From the NCBI GenBank assembly GCA_963169105.1, contig OY720633.1, positions 160,037,780 to 160,101,779 of the forward strand: DNA of 64,000 bases, read 5' to 3'. Made by a program: the position numbers and the translations under genes. Under the pieces are notes generated by a model. That model was not told the DNA's origin, searched no databases, and was given only the letters and a program-made list of their open reading frames with translations. The DNA is from Ceriagrion tenellum (taxonomy: Eukaryota; Arthropoda; Insecta; Odonata; Coenagrionidae). Positions 61,401-64,000 of this stretch are shown here, piece after piece (position 1 is the first letter of the stretch; the number at the start of each line of letters is the position of its first letter).

Positions 61401-62022
61401 AGCTTTGTTAGTCCTTATAGAATGGTAGTGAAGACTTTTCATGTTTCTTGTTCCGTAACCATGCAGATCAGAATTTACAGCAAACATATTTAGATTTTGA
61501 CGCACGAAAAGTAAAATTGACAATAAGTATACTCATGGAAATGGGAGGATGTATAGTTTTTTTAAAAATGGGTTTGGAGGGAGTATAATAAGGCTTTCGT
61601 GACATTATTCGCATTGCATGTTTTTGCAATATAAAGATCTTAGAAGCATTAGATGAAGAGCCCCGAAAAATTATGTTATACGACATGAGTGAATAAAATG
61701 CACCATAACATAAAGTCAGTAGATTTTTTATTCAAGCCAATGTGCAAAGGGACAATGACAGTTAATGTAGAGGTAGTTCCTGACATTCCACTCCATGAAG
61801 TATCAATTTAATCGAAGCTGTAGAGATGATTTCCTTAAATTAAATCATATCAATACATATCAGGAAATTAATTATTATTCTACCCTTTTCTTGGCCCTTT
61901 ACTTCATAGGTTTGACTTTGGCTTCCCAGTGGAAGTCACAGTTTGATGATTCTGAAGAGACTGACAATGAGTGGAAAGGGGAAAATTTGCAGAGTCCGGA
62001 GCATAGACTAAGCCTACATCAG
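29236..62022 (+). CDS. Asator: Tau-tubulin kinase (TTBK/Asator) gene, 11 joined exons
   Basis: Gene-level entry; exons are listed separately. The eleven exons join in one frame with matching phases (0,1,0,0,0,0,0,0,1,1,0) and GT-AG borders, giving 687 codons from the ATG at 29327. The kinase domain spans about residues 14-290: glycine loop GGGGFG (24-29), Lys46, Glu60, HRD Asp137 and DFG Asp159 are all present, so it should be active. RYASIN replaces the usual APE, which marks the CK1 superfamily, and the near-identity to vertebrate TTBK kinase domains as I recall them marks the TTBK branch. Family members phosphorylate tau and tubulin; Drosophila Asator binds the spindle-matrix protein Megator, and TTBK2 acts at basal bodies. 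These roles are family knowledge, not seen here. The tail (about 290-687) is low complexity and lacks recognised domains. Introns carry many transposons but no exon is broken. The true start and stop may lie outside the joined exons. Confidence 0.93.
29597..29912. mobile_element. Small TIR fragment of the 'CTGGAAAAAC' repeat family
   Basis: Edges GGGGTGTCTCCTAACTGGGA and TCTGACACCCAG form a short inverted pair (GGGTGTC / GACACCC). The interior repeats CTGGAAAAAC-type text (AAACTGGAAAAACTTGAA, CCAGGAAAAAAACCAGG), as in 19594-20145 and 60150-60240. No clear target duplication. Lies in Asator intron 1. Confidence 0.4.
30535..30790. repeat. Tandem array of ~25-bp units (GCAAACTTGTC)
   Basis: Successive diverged units of about 25 bp share TGCAGACTTGTCGTGTCA or variants, with at least five clear units from 30659 to 30785 and shorter related text (AAGTTTG/CAAACTT) before. 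It looks like an internal minisatellite of a dispersed element rather than centromeric satellite. Lies in Asator intron 1. Confidence 0.65.
30821..31030 (-). CDS. Unrecognised 69-residue acidic/basic frame next to the tandem array
   Basis: The minus-strand frame starts MDKIQSIHLLTNAQWRAEET and continues with an acidic patch (DSDEES), a basic cluster (GRRKKKTK) and a second acidic patch (GESESDDQ). The charge pattern suggests a nuclear or DNA-binding protein fragment, possibly encoded by the element that holds the array. I do not recognise a family. It could also be a chance frame; no splice sites or relatives seen in the window. Confidence 0.25.
   Translation of the reverse strand: MDKIQSIHLLTNAQWRAEETSNLDSDEESNGRRKKKTKIVILPGESESDDQPALLRGRARENSSVRARE
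31491..31530. repeat. Perfect 19-bp-arm palindrome
   Basis: Arms AATATCAAACTAAGCAATT and AATTGCTTAGTTTGATATT are exact reverse complements separated by AA. It lies 211 bp upstream of the glycine-loop exon, inside intron 1. It could extrude as a cruciform or fold in the pre-mRNA. Confidence 0.85.
31742..31889 (+). CDS. Asator: Asator exon: glycine loop, catalytic Lys and helix-C Glu
   Basis: Begins after AAATTTACAG and ends CAG G|GTATGT, phase 1. It encodes VRKIGGGGFGEIYEGLDL, the nucleotide-binding glycine loop, then VALKVE with the ATP-anchoring lysine (Lys46 counted from ATG 29327) and PKQVLKMEVAVLKRLQ with the helix-C glutamate (Glu60). The QPKQVLKMEV stretch is characteristic of TTBK kinases. 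The previous exon ends in phase 0 and this exon starts on a codon, so the join WKV-VRK keeps the frame. Confidence 0.95.
32756..32956 (+). pseudogene. C-terminus of Penelope-like GIY-YIG endonuclease
   Basis: Sixty-six codons end at TAA 32954-32956. The frame begins DHIISFDEAQVVSKTHMYWD and includes RLLKEAIEIRLEKNNLNHDS, GYILSREWRP. The pattern (RxxKEAIEI, N..N.D.G..LS..W.P) is the C-terminal end of the Penelope-like retroelement polyprotein; the Glu of EAIEI is the likely catalytic glutamate of the GIY-YIG fold. The N-terminal RT and the GIY-YIG core are missing: 5' truncated. Confidence 0.65.
33003..33037 (+). ncRNA. Hammerhead-like motif in the 32531-33086 Penelope unit
   Basis: CTGAGGA, one extra C, hairpin GATGG-AAGTGTTAT-CCATC, GAAACGTC. 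AC/GT of GAAACGTC could form the two-pair stem III known in Penelope hammerheads, and AGC after GTC could pair with GCT before CTGAGGA as a 3-bp stem I. One base too many before stem II. Confidence 0.45.
34782..36063. other. Rest of Asator intron 2
   Basis: Between the piggyBac element and exon 36064. No gene or complete element seen; the frames present are short and AT-rich. Confidence 0.5.
36064..36278 (+). CDS. Asator: Asator exon: kinase N-lobe end to HRD catalytic loop
   Basis: Starts after TTTCCCTCAG and takes two bases to complete the split Gly codon; ends at CCT|GTGAGT, phase 0. It encodes KEHVCRFIGCGRNDRFNYVV, MQLQGRNLAELRR and ends with HRDIKP, holding the catalytic aspartate (residue 137). 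CGRNDRFNYVVMQL and the hinge MQLQGRNLA are near-invariant in TTBK proteins as I recall them, which makes this the most diagnostic exon. Confidence 0.96.
36279..36933 (+). other. Asator intron 3 (655 bp)
   Basis: AT-rich with GTGAGT donor and CCTTCCAG acceptor. Nothing else seen. Confidence 0.8.
36934..37104 (+). CDS. Asator: Asator exon: DFG motif and activation segment
   Basis: Acceptor TTTCCTTCCAG, donor AAG|GTAGGC, 57 codons, phase 0 at both ends. It encodes SNFSVGRLPHNSRKVYMLDF with the metal-binding DFG aspartate (residue 159), then GLARQYT, VRAPRAAAGFRGTVRYAS and INAHKNK. GFRGTVRYASINAH is the CK1/TTBK activation-loop end that replaces the APE motif of most kinases. Confidence 0.96.
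37354..37452 (+). CDS. Asator: Asator exon: kinase C-lobe helix F region
   Basis: Acceptor ACTCTTTTCAG, donor CAA|GTAAGT, 33 codons, phase 0 at both ends. It encodes EMGRHDDLWSLFYMLAEFV and NGQLPWRKIKDKEQ. The RHDDLWSLFYML stretch corresponds to helix F with its structural aspartate. The intron that follows is 5.6 kb and is filled mostly by an antisense copia element. Confidence 0.96.
38073..38326 (-). repeat. 3' LTR of copia element 1
   Basis: 254 bp, partner of 42545-42799; begins TGTTGGACAG on the plus strand and ends ATGACA. The purine-rich GCAAAGGAGGGAG (minus strand, 38327-38339) abuts it. Confidence 0.9.
38327..38339 (-). other. Polypurine tract of copia element 1
   Basis: Minus strand GCAAAGGAGGGAG directly precedes the 3' LTR, the plus-strand priming site of LTR elements. 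Confidence 0.75.
38634..38903 (-). pseudogene. Copia element 1 RNase H remnant
   Basis: Frame reads FCDANFANSSERKSVTGYIS, CEVEYVSMFEGAKEALWLKY and ADNMSAK, the copia RNase H with Asp (CDA), Glu (CEVEY) and Asp (ADN) acidic residues still visible. Neighbouring sequence is interrupted by stops. Confidence 0.85.
39365..39835 (-). pseudogene. Copia element 1 reverse transcriptase remnant
   Basis: Frame 39650-39835 (LGCKWVLKLKRNPDGSVNRF, ARLVAQGFKQVHGVDLHDTY) continues in 39417-39650 (EHIDVLTAYLHSEL, LKSLYGLKQSAREWH). The catalytic YVDD is at 39374-39385, out of frame because of a 20-bp local duplication (TCATCAACGTA repeated at 39375 and 39395 on the plus strand). Confidence 0.88.
40071..41183 (-). 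pseudogene. Copia element 1 integrase remnant
   Basis: Frame 40587-41183 has the zinc-finger end (WHQRLENLHTDAI, CDVCIEDK), the first catalytic Asp in LEHSDLI, the second in CSQTDGGDEY and the Glu in PQQNGVAERDN. The adjoining frame 40071-40430 (LRVFGCTAWLAQKSGKF, VFLGYENYVKGYSL) is the C-terminal part. A frameshift separates them, so no intact integrase is made. Confidence 0.88.
41379..41564 (-). pseudogene. Copia element 1 protease remnant
   Basis: Frame with WLLDSAVTEHMPSRRELF and GGGNVTLGKGS, the copia aspartic protease. The active-site triplet is DSA where copia proteases usually have DSG. Frame ends both sides in stops. Confidence 0.75.
41592..42420 (-). pseudogene. Copia element 1 gag (nucleocapsid) remnant
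   Basis: The open stretch 41592-42224 contains a copia gag core (EEIHATLTKF, YAASIQRLNKKVQRGGIEF) and two zinc knuckles, CFKCKKSGHISKVC (CX2CX4HX4C) and CYACREWGHWAVDC. Upstream to about 42420 the N-terminus is recognisable (SNGNYFA.KLQVKAHLIDKN, then ELGYDDDD) but has in-frame stops, some at expected Trp positions. Gag packages the RNA; this copy cannot. Confidence 0.85.
42531..42544 (-). other. Primer-binding site, tRNA-iMet half type
   Basis: Minus strand reads GGTTATGGGGCCCG immediately after the 5' LTR. Copia-class elements prime on an internal fragment of initiator tRNA-Met whose complement is GGTTATGGGCCC; here one extra G is present. Confidence 0.75.
42545..42799 (-). repeat. 5' LTR of copia element 1
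   Basis: 255 bp, TGTTG...ACA in the minus orientation. It aligns end to end with 38073-38326 with scattered substitutions. On the minus strand it is the promoter-bearing LTR. Confidence 0.9.
43068..43187 (+). CDS. Asator: Asator exon: kinase C-lobe
   Basis: Acceptor CTTTATTCTGCAG, donor GCT|GTAAGT, 40 codons, phase 0 at both ends. It encodes VGLMKEKYDHRLLLKHLPSD and continues to the DHIQSLEYADKPDYA stretch, the TTBK C-lobe equivalent of CK1 helices G-H. The upstream splice spans the copia insertion at 38073-42799. Confidence 0.95.
43422..43739 (+). CDS. Asator: Asator exon: end of kinase domain and start of tail
   Basis: Acceptor AATTTGTTTTAG, donor GAG|GTACTT, 106 codons, phase 0 at both ends. 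The first ~30 residues (MLTGLFERCMKRRGVKESDP, YDWER) complete the kinase domain. The rest is a Ser/Thr/Pro/Ala-rich linker with a run of proline residues (PPPPPPTSRR) and an acidic segment (NQENIEPDN). The long open frames on the opposite strand here are shadows of this GC-rich exon. The exon start ATG is fortuitous. Confidence 0.93.
44814..46133 (-). mobile_element. Tigger/pogo (Tc1-mariner) element, 1.3 kb
   Basis: TA dinucleotides (44812-44813 and 46134-46135) bracket CAGTAGAGTGCCTATTATCC and its inverted partner CAGTAGAGCGCCGATTATCC, the classic Tigger/pogo TIR. Further GGATAAT copies lie subterminally. A minus-strand stretch near 45560-45690 reads RKRIVLDISKK, a stop, then RIIERASKGESLANLVTDCG and IGITTVRDI, the CENP-B-type helix-turn-helix of a Tigger transposase. 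The DDE core is not evident. Lies in Asator intron 7. Confidence 0.85.
46136..48400. other. Rest of Asator intron 7
   Basis: Apart from the Penelope scrap at 46940-47025, only AT-rich sequence with short meaningless frames. The stretch 43740-44811 on the other side of the Tigger element is also empty. Confidence 0.5.
46940..47025 (-). repeat. Penelope-like 3'-end scrap
   Basis: Minus strand reads GGAGGACAATGG, a spacer, CATCGAAACATAGGCC. It matches the 33003 motif (CTGAGGACGATGG ... CATCGAAACGTCAGCC) base for base over most of its length. No coding remnant. Single copy without a visible inverted partner. Confidence 0.4.
48401..48712 (+). CDS. Asator: Asator exon: basic low-complexity tail
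   Basis: Acceptor TGCACCCATTAG, donor CAG|GTCTGT, 104 codons, phase 0 at both ends. It encodes VCAARNNRHRRGVDGVVPPD and a strongly basic, Gly/Ser/Arg-rich stretch (THRQKREEERGSSGR, GGGRQRPSGRTSTTGSSDLR). No recognised domain. It is called as an exon from frame continuity with both neighbours, higher GC than the flanking intron, and clean splice borders. Confidence 0.82.
48713..49543 (+). other. Asator intron 8 (831 bp)
   Basis: AT-rich; GTCTGT donor and CTTACACAG acceptor. Nothing else seen. Confidence 0.7.
49544..49775 (+). CDS. Asator: Asator exon: acidic low-complexity tail
   Basis: Acceptor TTTGTGCTTACACAG, donor GTT G|GTAAGT, phase 1. It opens SAPVRTAAKEEEDEEEGEVD and has a Gly/Ser run (MAGGGGSSSARVEGR) then TELPRPQEVLTDGSHHSFDV. 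No recognised domain. It follows the basic exon directly, so the tail alternates basic and acidic blocks. Confidence 0.82.
50195..50385. repeat. Dispersed repeat with CCAACGTTGG palindromes
   Basis: Variants of GGCCCAACGTTGGG occur five or six times in under 200 bp (GGCCCAACGTTG, GTTGGGTAAACGTTGGGG, AGCCAACGTAATCCCTACG, GGGGCCAACGTTGGGCC). The CCAACGTTGG core is self-complementary. It resembles the 30535 array in layout (diverged short units, intronic). Asator intron 9. Confidence 0.55.
50386..52693. other. Rest of Asator intron 9
   Basis: A 135-codon plus-strand frame at 50670-51077 (Cys- and His-containing, no family recognised) is probably chance. The stretch 51420-51780 is GC-richer with frames on both strands. 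No confident feature. Confidence 0.4.
52694..52969 (+). CDS. Asator: Asator exon: Arg/Gln-rich tail with a conserved-looking end
   Basis: Acceptor TGTGTATGGATACAG; takes two bases to complete a Gly codon; donor GGG G|GTGAGT, phase 1. The frame fixed by the previous exon reads VVSPGERHQVQAQRQGRPGQ, then RREPRVRRFHSAGSG, PTPPPSSRYHRDQSITQFAV, MDDDNVSALQQVTRGGGG. A second frame of this exon is also open, but the splice phases on both sides select the one given. The end joins exon 61910-62022 across 8.9 kb. Confidence 0.85.
52970..54544. other. First part of Asator intron 10
   Basis: AT-rich, no complete element; the 132-codon minus frame at 53076-53474 looks hydrophobic and random. The piggyBac/copia/Penelope pile starts at about 54545. 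Confidence 0.5.
54545..55262 (-). pseudogene. piggyBac transposase relic, C-terminal part
   Basis: Minus-strand pieces in shifting frames: GSFETKRFTKDN then IVLVKWEDNSFVSV (55140-55250), then NKFIGDKDGMDWN and HRFKGKAFVADHFHMNARCH (about 54950-55090), and a Cys/His-poor echo ending CFLPFHTQ (about 54570). They follow the order of PGBD/piggyBac transposases (RG.....NI..VKW.DN; Y.K.MGG.D.MD; HRFKGK.WW). The expected WW is changed and several stops are present. The matching N-terminal part lies beyond the copia 2/Penelope block at 58290-58915. Confidence 0.6.
55266..55422 (-). repeat. 3' LTR of copia element 2
   Basis: Plus strand begins TGTTATTTTATCGGC and ends GTGACCAACA, i.e. TGTTGG...AACA in the element's orientation, 157 bp. 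Its first 112 bases match 58169-58284. It lies directly against the piggyBac relic on the left and a (TA)14 tract on the right. Confidence 0.75.
55429..55456. repeat. (TA)14 microsatellite
   Basis: Twenty-eight bases of perfect TA repeat between the copia 2 LTR and the left Penelope arm. Confidence 0.97.
55851..56396 (+). CDS. Penelope-like GIY-YIG endonuclease fragment (181 codons)
   Basis: The first ~20 codons, including the ATG, come from the inverted left arm and are not native; authentic sequence starts near 55913. A linker CNRPRCKTC holds three Cys, then NIVYILICKLCTAFYIGLCS gives the VYILIC...FYIG form of the GIY-YIG signature, followed by LNIRINNHRA (catalytic Arg, conserved His), HNVRFDDCYN and LKTLEQCCIRYFNALCPPGL (catalytic Glu; PxGLN end). 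The enzyme nicks target DNA for retroelement integration. The reverse transcriptase that should precede it is absent, so this copy cannot move by itself. The minus-strand frame at 55706-56038 is the mirror of its C-terminal part. Confidence 0.8.
   Translation: MWEAACVGTEKEKLVEEGLQDIGIFRATNPLHKSFNISKAPATRCNRPRCKTCLILITDRLPKKFVNRYLPSVTSPSCATTNIVYILICKLCTAFYIGLCSTPLNIRINNHRASCNPSSTNFSFSVPTHAASHNVRFDDCYNVAILASLPPTATIISLKTLEQCCIRYFNALCPPGLNRSH
56548..56576 (+). ncRNA. Hammerhead-like motif in Penelope unit A 3' UTR
   Basis: CTGATGA, one extra A, hairpin GGTG(C)GG-CGA-CC-CACC, then GAAA. Hammerhead ribozymes of Penelope-like elements have CUGANGA-stem II-GAAA. The extra base before stem II and lack of a clear stem I leave activity uncertain. 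The left arm carries the mirror copy. Confidence 0.4.
56679..56700. repeat. (TA)11 microsatellite
   Basis: Perfect TA repeat 32 bp beyond the right arm of the larger Penelope-like unit and before the smaller one. Confidence 0.97.
56745..57149. mobile_element. Penelope-like unit B: 80-bp inverted arms
   Basis: Arms 56745-56824 and 57070-57149 are 80 bp each and reverse complementary as read. The right arm with its upstream bases holds TTGAAGA (57062-57068), a C, a GGA/TCC hairpin and GAAAGCTA (57081-57088), the same order as the other Penelope 3' ends. The middle is C-rich (CCCCTTCCCCTACCCCCTCC) and has no coding sequence. (TA)11 tracts lie on both sides (56679 and 57150). No protein evidence, so the family call rests on motif and layout. 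Confidence 0.5.
57150..57171. repeat. (TA)11 microsatellite
   Basis: Perfect TA repeat directly between the smaller Penelope-like unit and the copia 2 gag. Confidence 0.97.
57173..58005 (-). CDS. Copia element 2 gag, intact except for its end
   Basis: Open minus-strand frame; the ATG at 58005 (MGSEKTKIQPLSDDNYGTWS) is preferred over one 15 codons upstream because copia gag proteins begin near F/L.G.NY..W. It continues SLRIRLMQQKRRLWEAI, FTELENCTQAREAWEILKAI, VQQLFSKLNRGGIILPEKAH and ends with one zinc knuckle, CFACNNPGHISRNC (CX2CX4HX4C). No stop or frameshift over ~275 codons. The frame then runs into the (TA)11 tract and reads a Tyr-Ile repeat before a chance stop at 57124. Protease, integrase and RT are absent. 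Gag shares only the family pattern with element 1, so this is a different copia lineage. Confidence 0.85.
58154..58167 (-). other. Primer-binding site of copia element 2
   Basis: Minus strand reads GTTATGGGCCCAGG beside the 5' LTR, a tRNA-iMet-half primer site of copia type with a better match than the site in element 1. Confidence 0.8.
58169..58284 (-). repeat. Truncated 5' LTR of copia element 2
   Basis: Matches the inner 112 bases of 55266-55422 with few changes, ending at GCATCAC (58278-58284), after which the piggyBac relic starts. About 45 bases of the 5' end of the LTR are missing. Confidence 0.75.
58290..58915 (-). pseudogene. piggyBac transposase relic, N-terminal part
   Basis: Minus strand: an acidic start VLSDEDSDSN (about 58890-58912), broken text, then NTLDKMWKICPLLDMLNKKS (about 58410-58475), FDYSMVQYSERDRCKQFIR and RKPKFSNKV (58300-58370). 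This is the piggyBac order DK.W...P......N, then D..M..F.GR...KQ.....KP. The catalytic Asp in FDYSM is kept. About 100 residues that should link this part to the 54545-55262 part are missing, along with the outer end of the copia LTR, which points to one deletion at 58284/58285. Confidence 0.65.
58916..60068. other. Unassigned part of intron 10 upstream of the piggyBac relic
   Basis: Possibly the decayed 5' part of the same piggyBac, but I could not find its TTAA-flanked end. No other gene seen. Confidence 0.4.
60069..60113. repeat. 22-bp-arm palindrome
   Basis: CCATAAGGTCAATTCAATCG... pairs with ...CGATTGTATTGACCTTATGG, 21 of 22 positions, around a single central base. Could be a tiny TIR element or a hairpin in the Asator intron 10 transcript. 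Confidence 0.8.
60150..60240. repeat. Fragment of the 'CTGGAAAAACCTGG' dispersed repeat
   Basis: GTTCTGGAAAAACCTGGGAA and the end TGTGGACGCCCTGATATC match the interior and end style of the small elements at 29597-29912 and 19594-20145. One end only. Confidence 0.4.
60983..61690 (-). pseudogene. LINE 3' end (CR1/jockey-like reverse transcriptase)
   Basis: Minus-strand pieces: SYNIIFRGSSSNASKIFILQ (61620-61686), KHAMRIMSRKPYY, then LLFVRQNLNMFAVNSDLHGY (61450-61515), GTRNMKSLHYHS, GPREMGLRIYNKLPQNLK (61330-61400) and a diverged SVNEYL end near 61265. This is the C-terminal RT/thumb region of an arthropod LINE. The 3' tail is GACAAAATAAATTATTATTA (about 60980-61005, minus strand), a typical LINE tail. 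Frameshifts and truncation show it is dead. It ends about 220 bp before exon 61910. Confidence 0.7.
61910..62022 (+). CDS. Asator: Asator exon: SQWKSQFDDSEETDNEW block
   Basis: Acceptor CCTTTACTTCATAG, donor CAG|GTATGG, two bases plus 37 codons, phase 0 at the end. With the previous exon's last G it reads G-LTLASQWKSQFDDSEETD, then NEWKGENLQSPEHRLSLHQ. The block is rich in acidic and aromatic residues and looks like a short linear motif region rather than a folded domain. The exact phase match across the long intron supports it. A weaker alternative acceptor AG lies inside it at ...CCCAG|TGG. Confidence 0.88.
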
Positions 62023-64000
62023 GTATGGTAGTTATATGAATGCTTTGGAATTTTATTACATTTTTGTCTGTTCTAAAAGGATATCATATATATGTGTGTT
62101 CCTCTTGCCCCTGTATAAGATATCCATTGTTAATTTTGGTGAGTAAATTAGGAAAAATGGTTTACAGCACATTAACTGAGAAAATTTGGAAAAATGGTTC
62201 CCTACACATTGTTATGGTGTAGAAAGTGGGAGTTGCTGTAAGACATCGGTGTAAATGGGGACCATACCACTCTCCTTCTTCTCATGATATGTTCATTTTG
62301 CATTGTGCTGGGTGGGATTTTTTAGAGCAGCATGTCTGCTGTAGAGCCAGTGGCTGGGTATCCAGCTGAGAATGTATGGTCTTCAATGCAAGTGCTGGTA
62401 AATGACATGCACATGTCTTTTTTGGCAATTTTTCTAGAAAAATGTGGGTGTGAGGCACACACATGTATGGTATTGATAGAAATGGTGTCTAAGTAATTGT
62501 TCTGTATTATTTTCTTAACTAAGTACACGTGTAGTTCTTAAAAATCTCTTCTAGTTAATTATTGTTTTGGTAAATAATTTTATAATAGTAGGTATGTAAT
62601 GTTGTGATATCTATGTAAAGTGTTGATTCTCCGTTTTTGTTTAACTCCATATGGGCCTTATGAATAAAAGTTAAACCGAATTTGTGATAGTGGATATATG
62701 AAAAGATTAATGTCATTCACTGCAAATGAAAATTAATGATGACAAAATTAAGCTTGAATCTCAATTTGAAGCATGAGCAGATACATCTCATAACAACCTT
62801 TTCTGAAACCTTTTGTTAATGAAGTGGGGTATAAGGTCAGTAATGAATTATCTCATCTGTCACACCCTTTATCCTCCCTCCTGCAGTTGAGGGACATTTT
62901 TCTAAGCAGCCTGTTTCATTCTGCAAGTAATGCTTGAAAGTTGATGTTAGAGGTATTTTCAGAAAATAATGAGTGACTGACACTGAAAGCACAGCCCATA
63001 AAACCTTTTAAATTGCCACTGTTCTCATCCTCATTAGCCTGGAAATTTGCTCTCTTAAGTCAAAATCTGATTTTTTTCAATGAGCAAGAAGTGCCATTTT
63101 ATGCACTGTCTGTTGGTGTGTGGACACAGGTGTTTTGATACTCAGCCAGAATAAGGCCGTTGAGCTCTTGTTTTGTGTTTATCAATTAATTGTTCCTCAG
63201 TAAGACAATAGTGAGAGGTAAAGGAGCATTATAAATGCATGCAAGATTGACTAATGCTACTCCGTTAGGTGACCAGTGCCAGTAATGCTTGGGGTGGACA
63301 AGCAGGTGTTGATCCATCACTGACTTGGACCATAAGTTCAACACTTCACTGTGTTTGAAGTTCCCTCATTGAATGAGGCCAGAGGATAAAGTACCCCGGA
63401 GGGGAAGCTGATTTTTCCACTTGAGCCATAATAGCAGCACTCCATTCATTGAGAGAATACATGCCCCCTTTGTGCTTGCATTTCTATGCGTTGCTTTGAT
63501 TTTGACTCATTCTTTAAAATATTAGGAAATGCAGGGAAGCCCTGATTTTCCATAATCTATGCTGCTACTCTGACATGACAGATTCTCTGCCTGATGTGCT
63601 TCAATGTGATGTATTCATTCGCTGTAATGTCGTAATTAAGTTTGAATCAGAAAACCTGAGGAACCAGTATTTACACCACTTACCTATGTTGTGTCGGTTG
63701 CATCTTCGAATTTTATTTTCTTGGAATGCAAAAGTAATGAGGGTGGCAATTTTAGACCTCTCCCTAGTGGAAAAAATAATAGTCTTATATTCAGGCCGAT
63801 ATGGTAATTTTTAAATTAAGGCTCCCTTTTCTTCCATGAGGGTCTCATACTAAGTGATGCCATTGCCTGCCAGGCTTAATGACTCATGAACCCTTCCCCT
63901 TCACTCCCCCCTTCTCAACAGCTTCGCTAATGGAATACTTTTTATCTTCCACTTCCCAAAGTTTACTGAAATTCCAGGTTTCCTCCTGCCCATGATAGAC
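62023..64000. other. Sequence 3' of the last firm exon
   Basis: GTATGG donor at 62023. Apart from the possible exon at 63269-63358 no coding sequence is evident; the frame at 63575-63814 has no recognisable content. The gene may continue beyond the window. Confidence 0.4.
63269..63358 (+). CDS. Possible terminal Asator exon
   Basis: After CTACTCCGTTAG the frame predicted by the previous exon (phase 0) is open for 29 codons, beginning VTSASNAWGGQAGVDPS, and ends in TGA. A branch-point-like TTGACTAAT lies about 20 bases upstream, but the pyrimidine tract is weak. A GT inside (GCAG|GTGTTG) could instead make it a shorter internal exon. If real it would close the protein at about 716 residues from the 29327 ATG. 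Chance is a serious alternative for a frame this short. Confidence 0.3.
   Translation: MTSASNAWGGQAGVDPSLTWTISSTLHCV

Noticed and set aside
1..64000. Prokaryotic systems (CRISPR, operons, attachment sites)
   Set aside because: Spliced eukaryotic gene and eukaryotic transposons throughout; no regularly spaced direct repeats with unique spacers.

Overview
The window comes from an animal genome, most likely an insect. Its only confident host gene is split into many short exons with GT-AG introns of 0.2 to 9 kb. Intergenic and intronic DNA is AT-rich and full of eukaryotic transposon remnants (Penelope-like, copia, piggyBac, Tigger/pogo, hAT-like, LINE). The species cannot be named from the sequence alone. 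There are no bacterial features (operons, CRISPR, attachment sites).

The host gene is a plus-strand tau-tubulin kinase, a CK1-superfamily Ser/Thr kinase called TTBK1/2 in vertebrates and Asator in Drosophila. Eleven exons between 29236 and 62022 join in one open frame with matching splice phases. They give 687 codons from the ATG at 29327, and the frame is also open for 30 codons upstream of that ATG. Six exons (29236-43187) and the start of the seventh encode the whole kinase domain. Exons 7 to 11 encode a low-complexity tail that ends in a more conserved-looking block split by a 9 kb intron. A possible last exon lies at 63269-63358. No exon is proven in positions 1-29235; a small candidate coding first exon at 7481-7517 does not join in phase to the first kinase exon.

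Region by region. 1-29 kb: mostly unassigned sequence with a TIR element (3155-3960), the C-terminal end of a LINE (7010-7265), a possible SINE head, a 552-bp hAT-like MITE (19594-20145) and a diverged inverted repeat resembling a Penelope 3' end (24152-24285). 29-37 kb: kinase exons; intron 1 has a short tandem array and a perfect palindrome, and intron 2 holds a 2.8-kb degenerate piggyBac (32002-34777) with a Penelope-like inverted repeat nested inside. 37-43 kb: an antisense, frame-broken but nearly full-length copia element (38073-42799) with both LTRs, tRNA-iMet-type primer site and polypurine tract. 43-53 kb: tail exons, a Tigger/pogo element (44814-46133), a Penelope scrap and a CCAACGTTGG-rich repeat. 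53-62 kb: a nested pile in intron 10, where a piggyBac transposase relic is split by a second copia, which is itself invaded or replaced by two Penelope-like inverted-repeat units bounded by (TA)n tracts; then a LINE 3' end and exon 11.

The most unusual signal is a recurring 3'-end motif. Five Penelope-like loci carry the same small RNA-fold signature (a CTGANGA-like box, one extra base, a short hairpin, then GAAA). In four of them the end lies inside a head-to-head inverted repeat. The best pair of arms is 457 bp long on each side and appears identical by eye. This resembles the hammerhead ribozymes known from Penelope-like elements, but the extra base means catalysis cannot be assumed.
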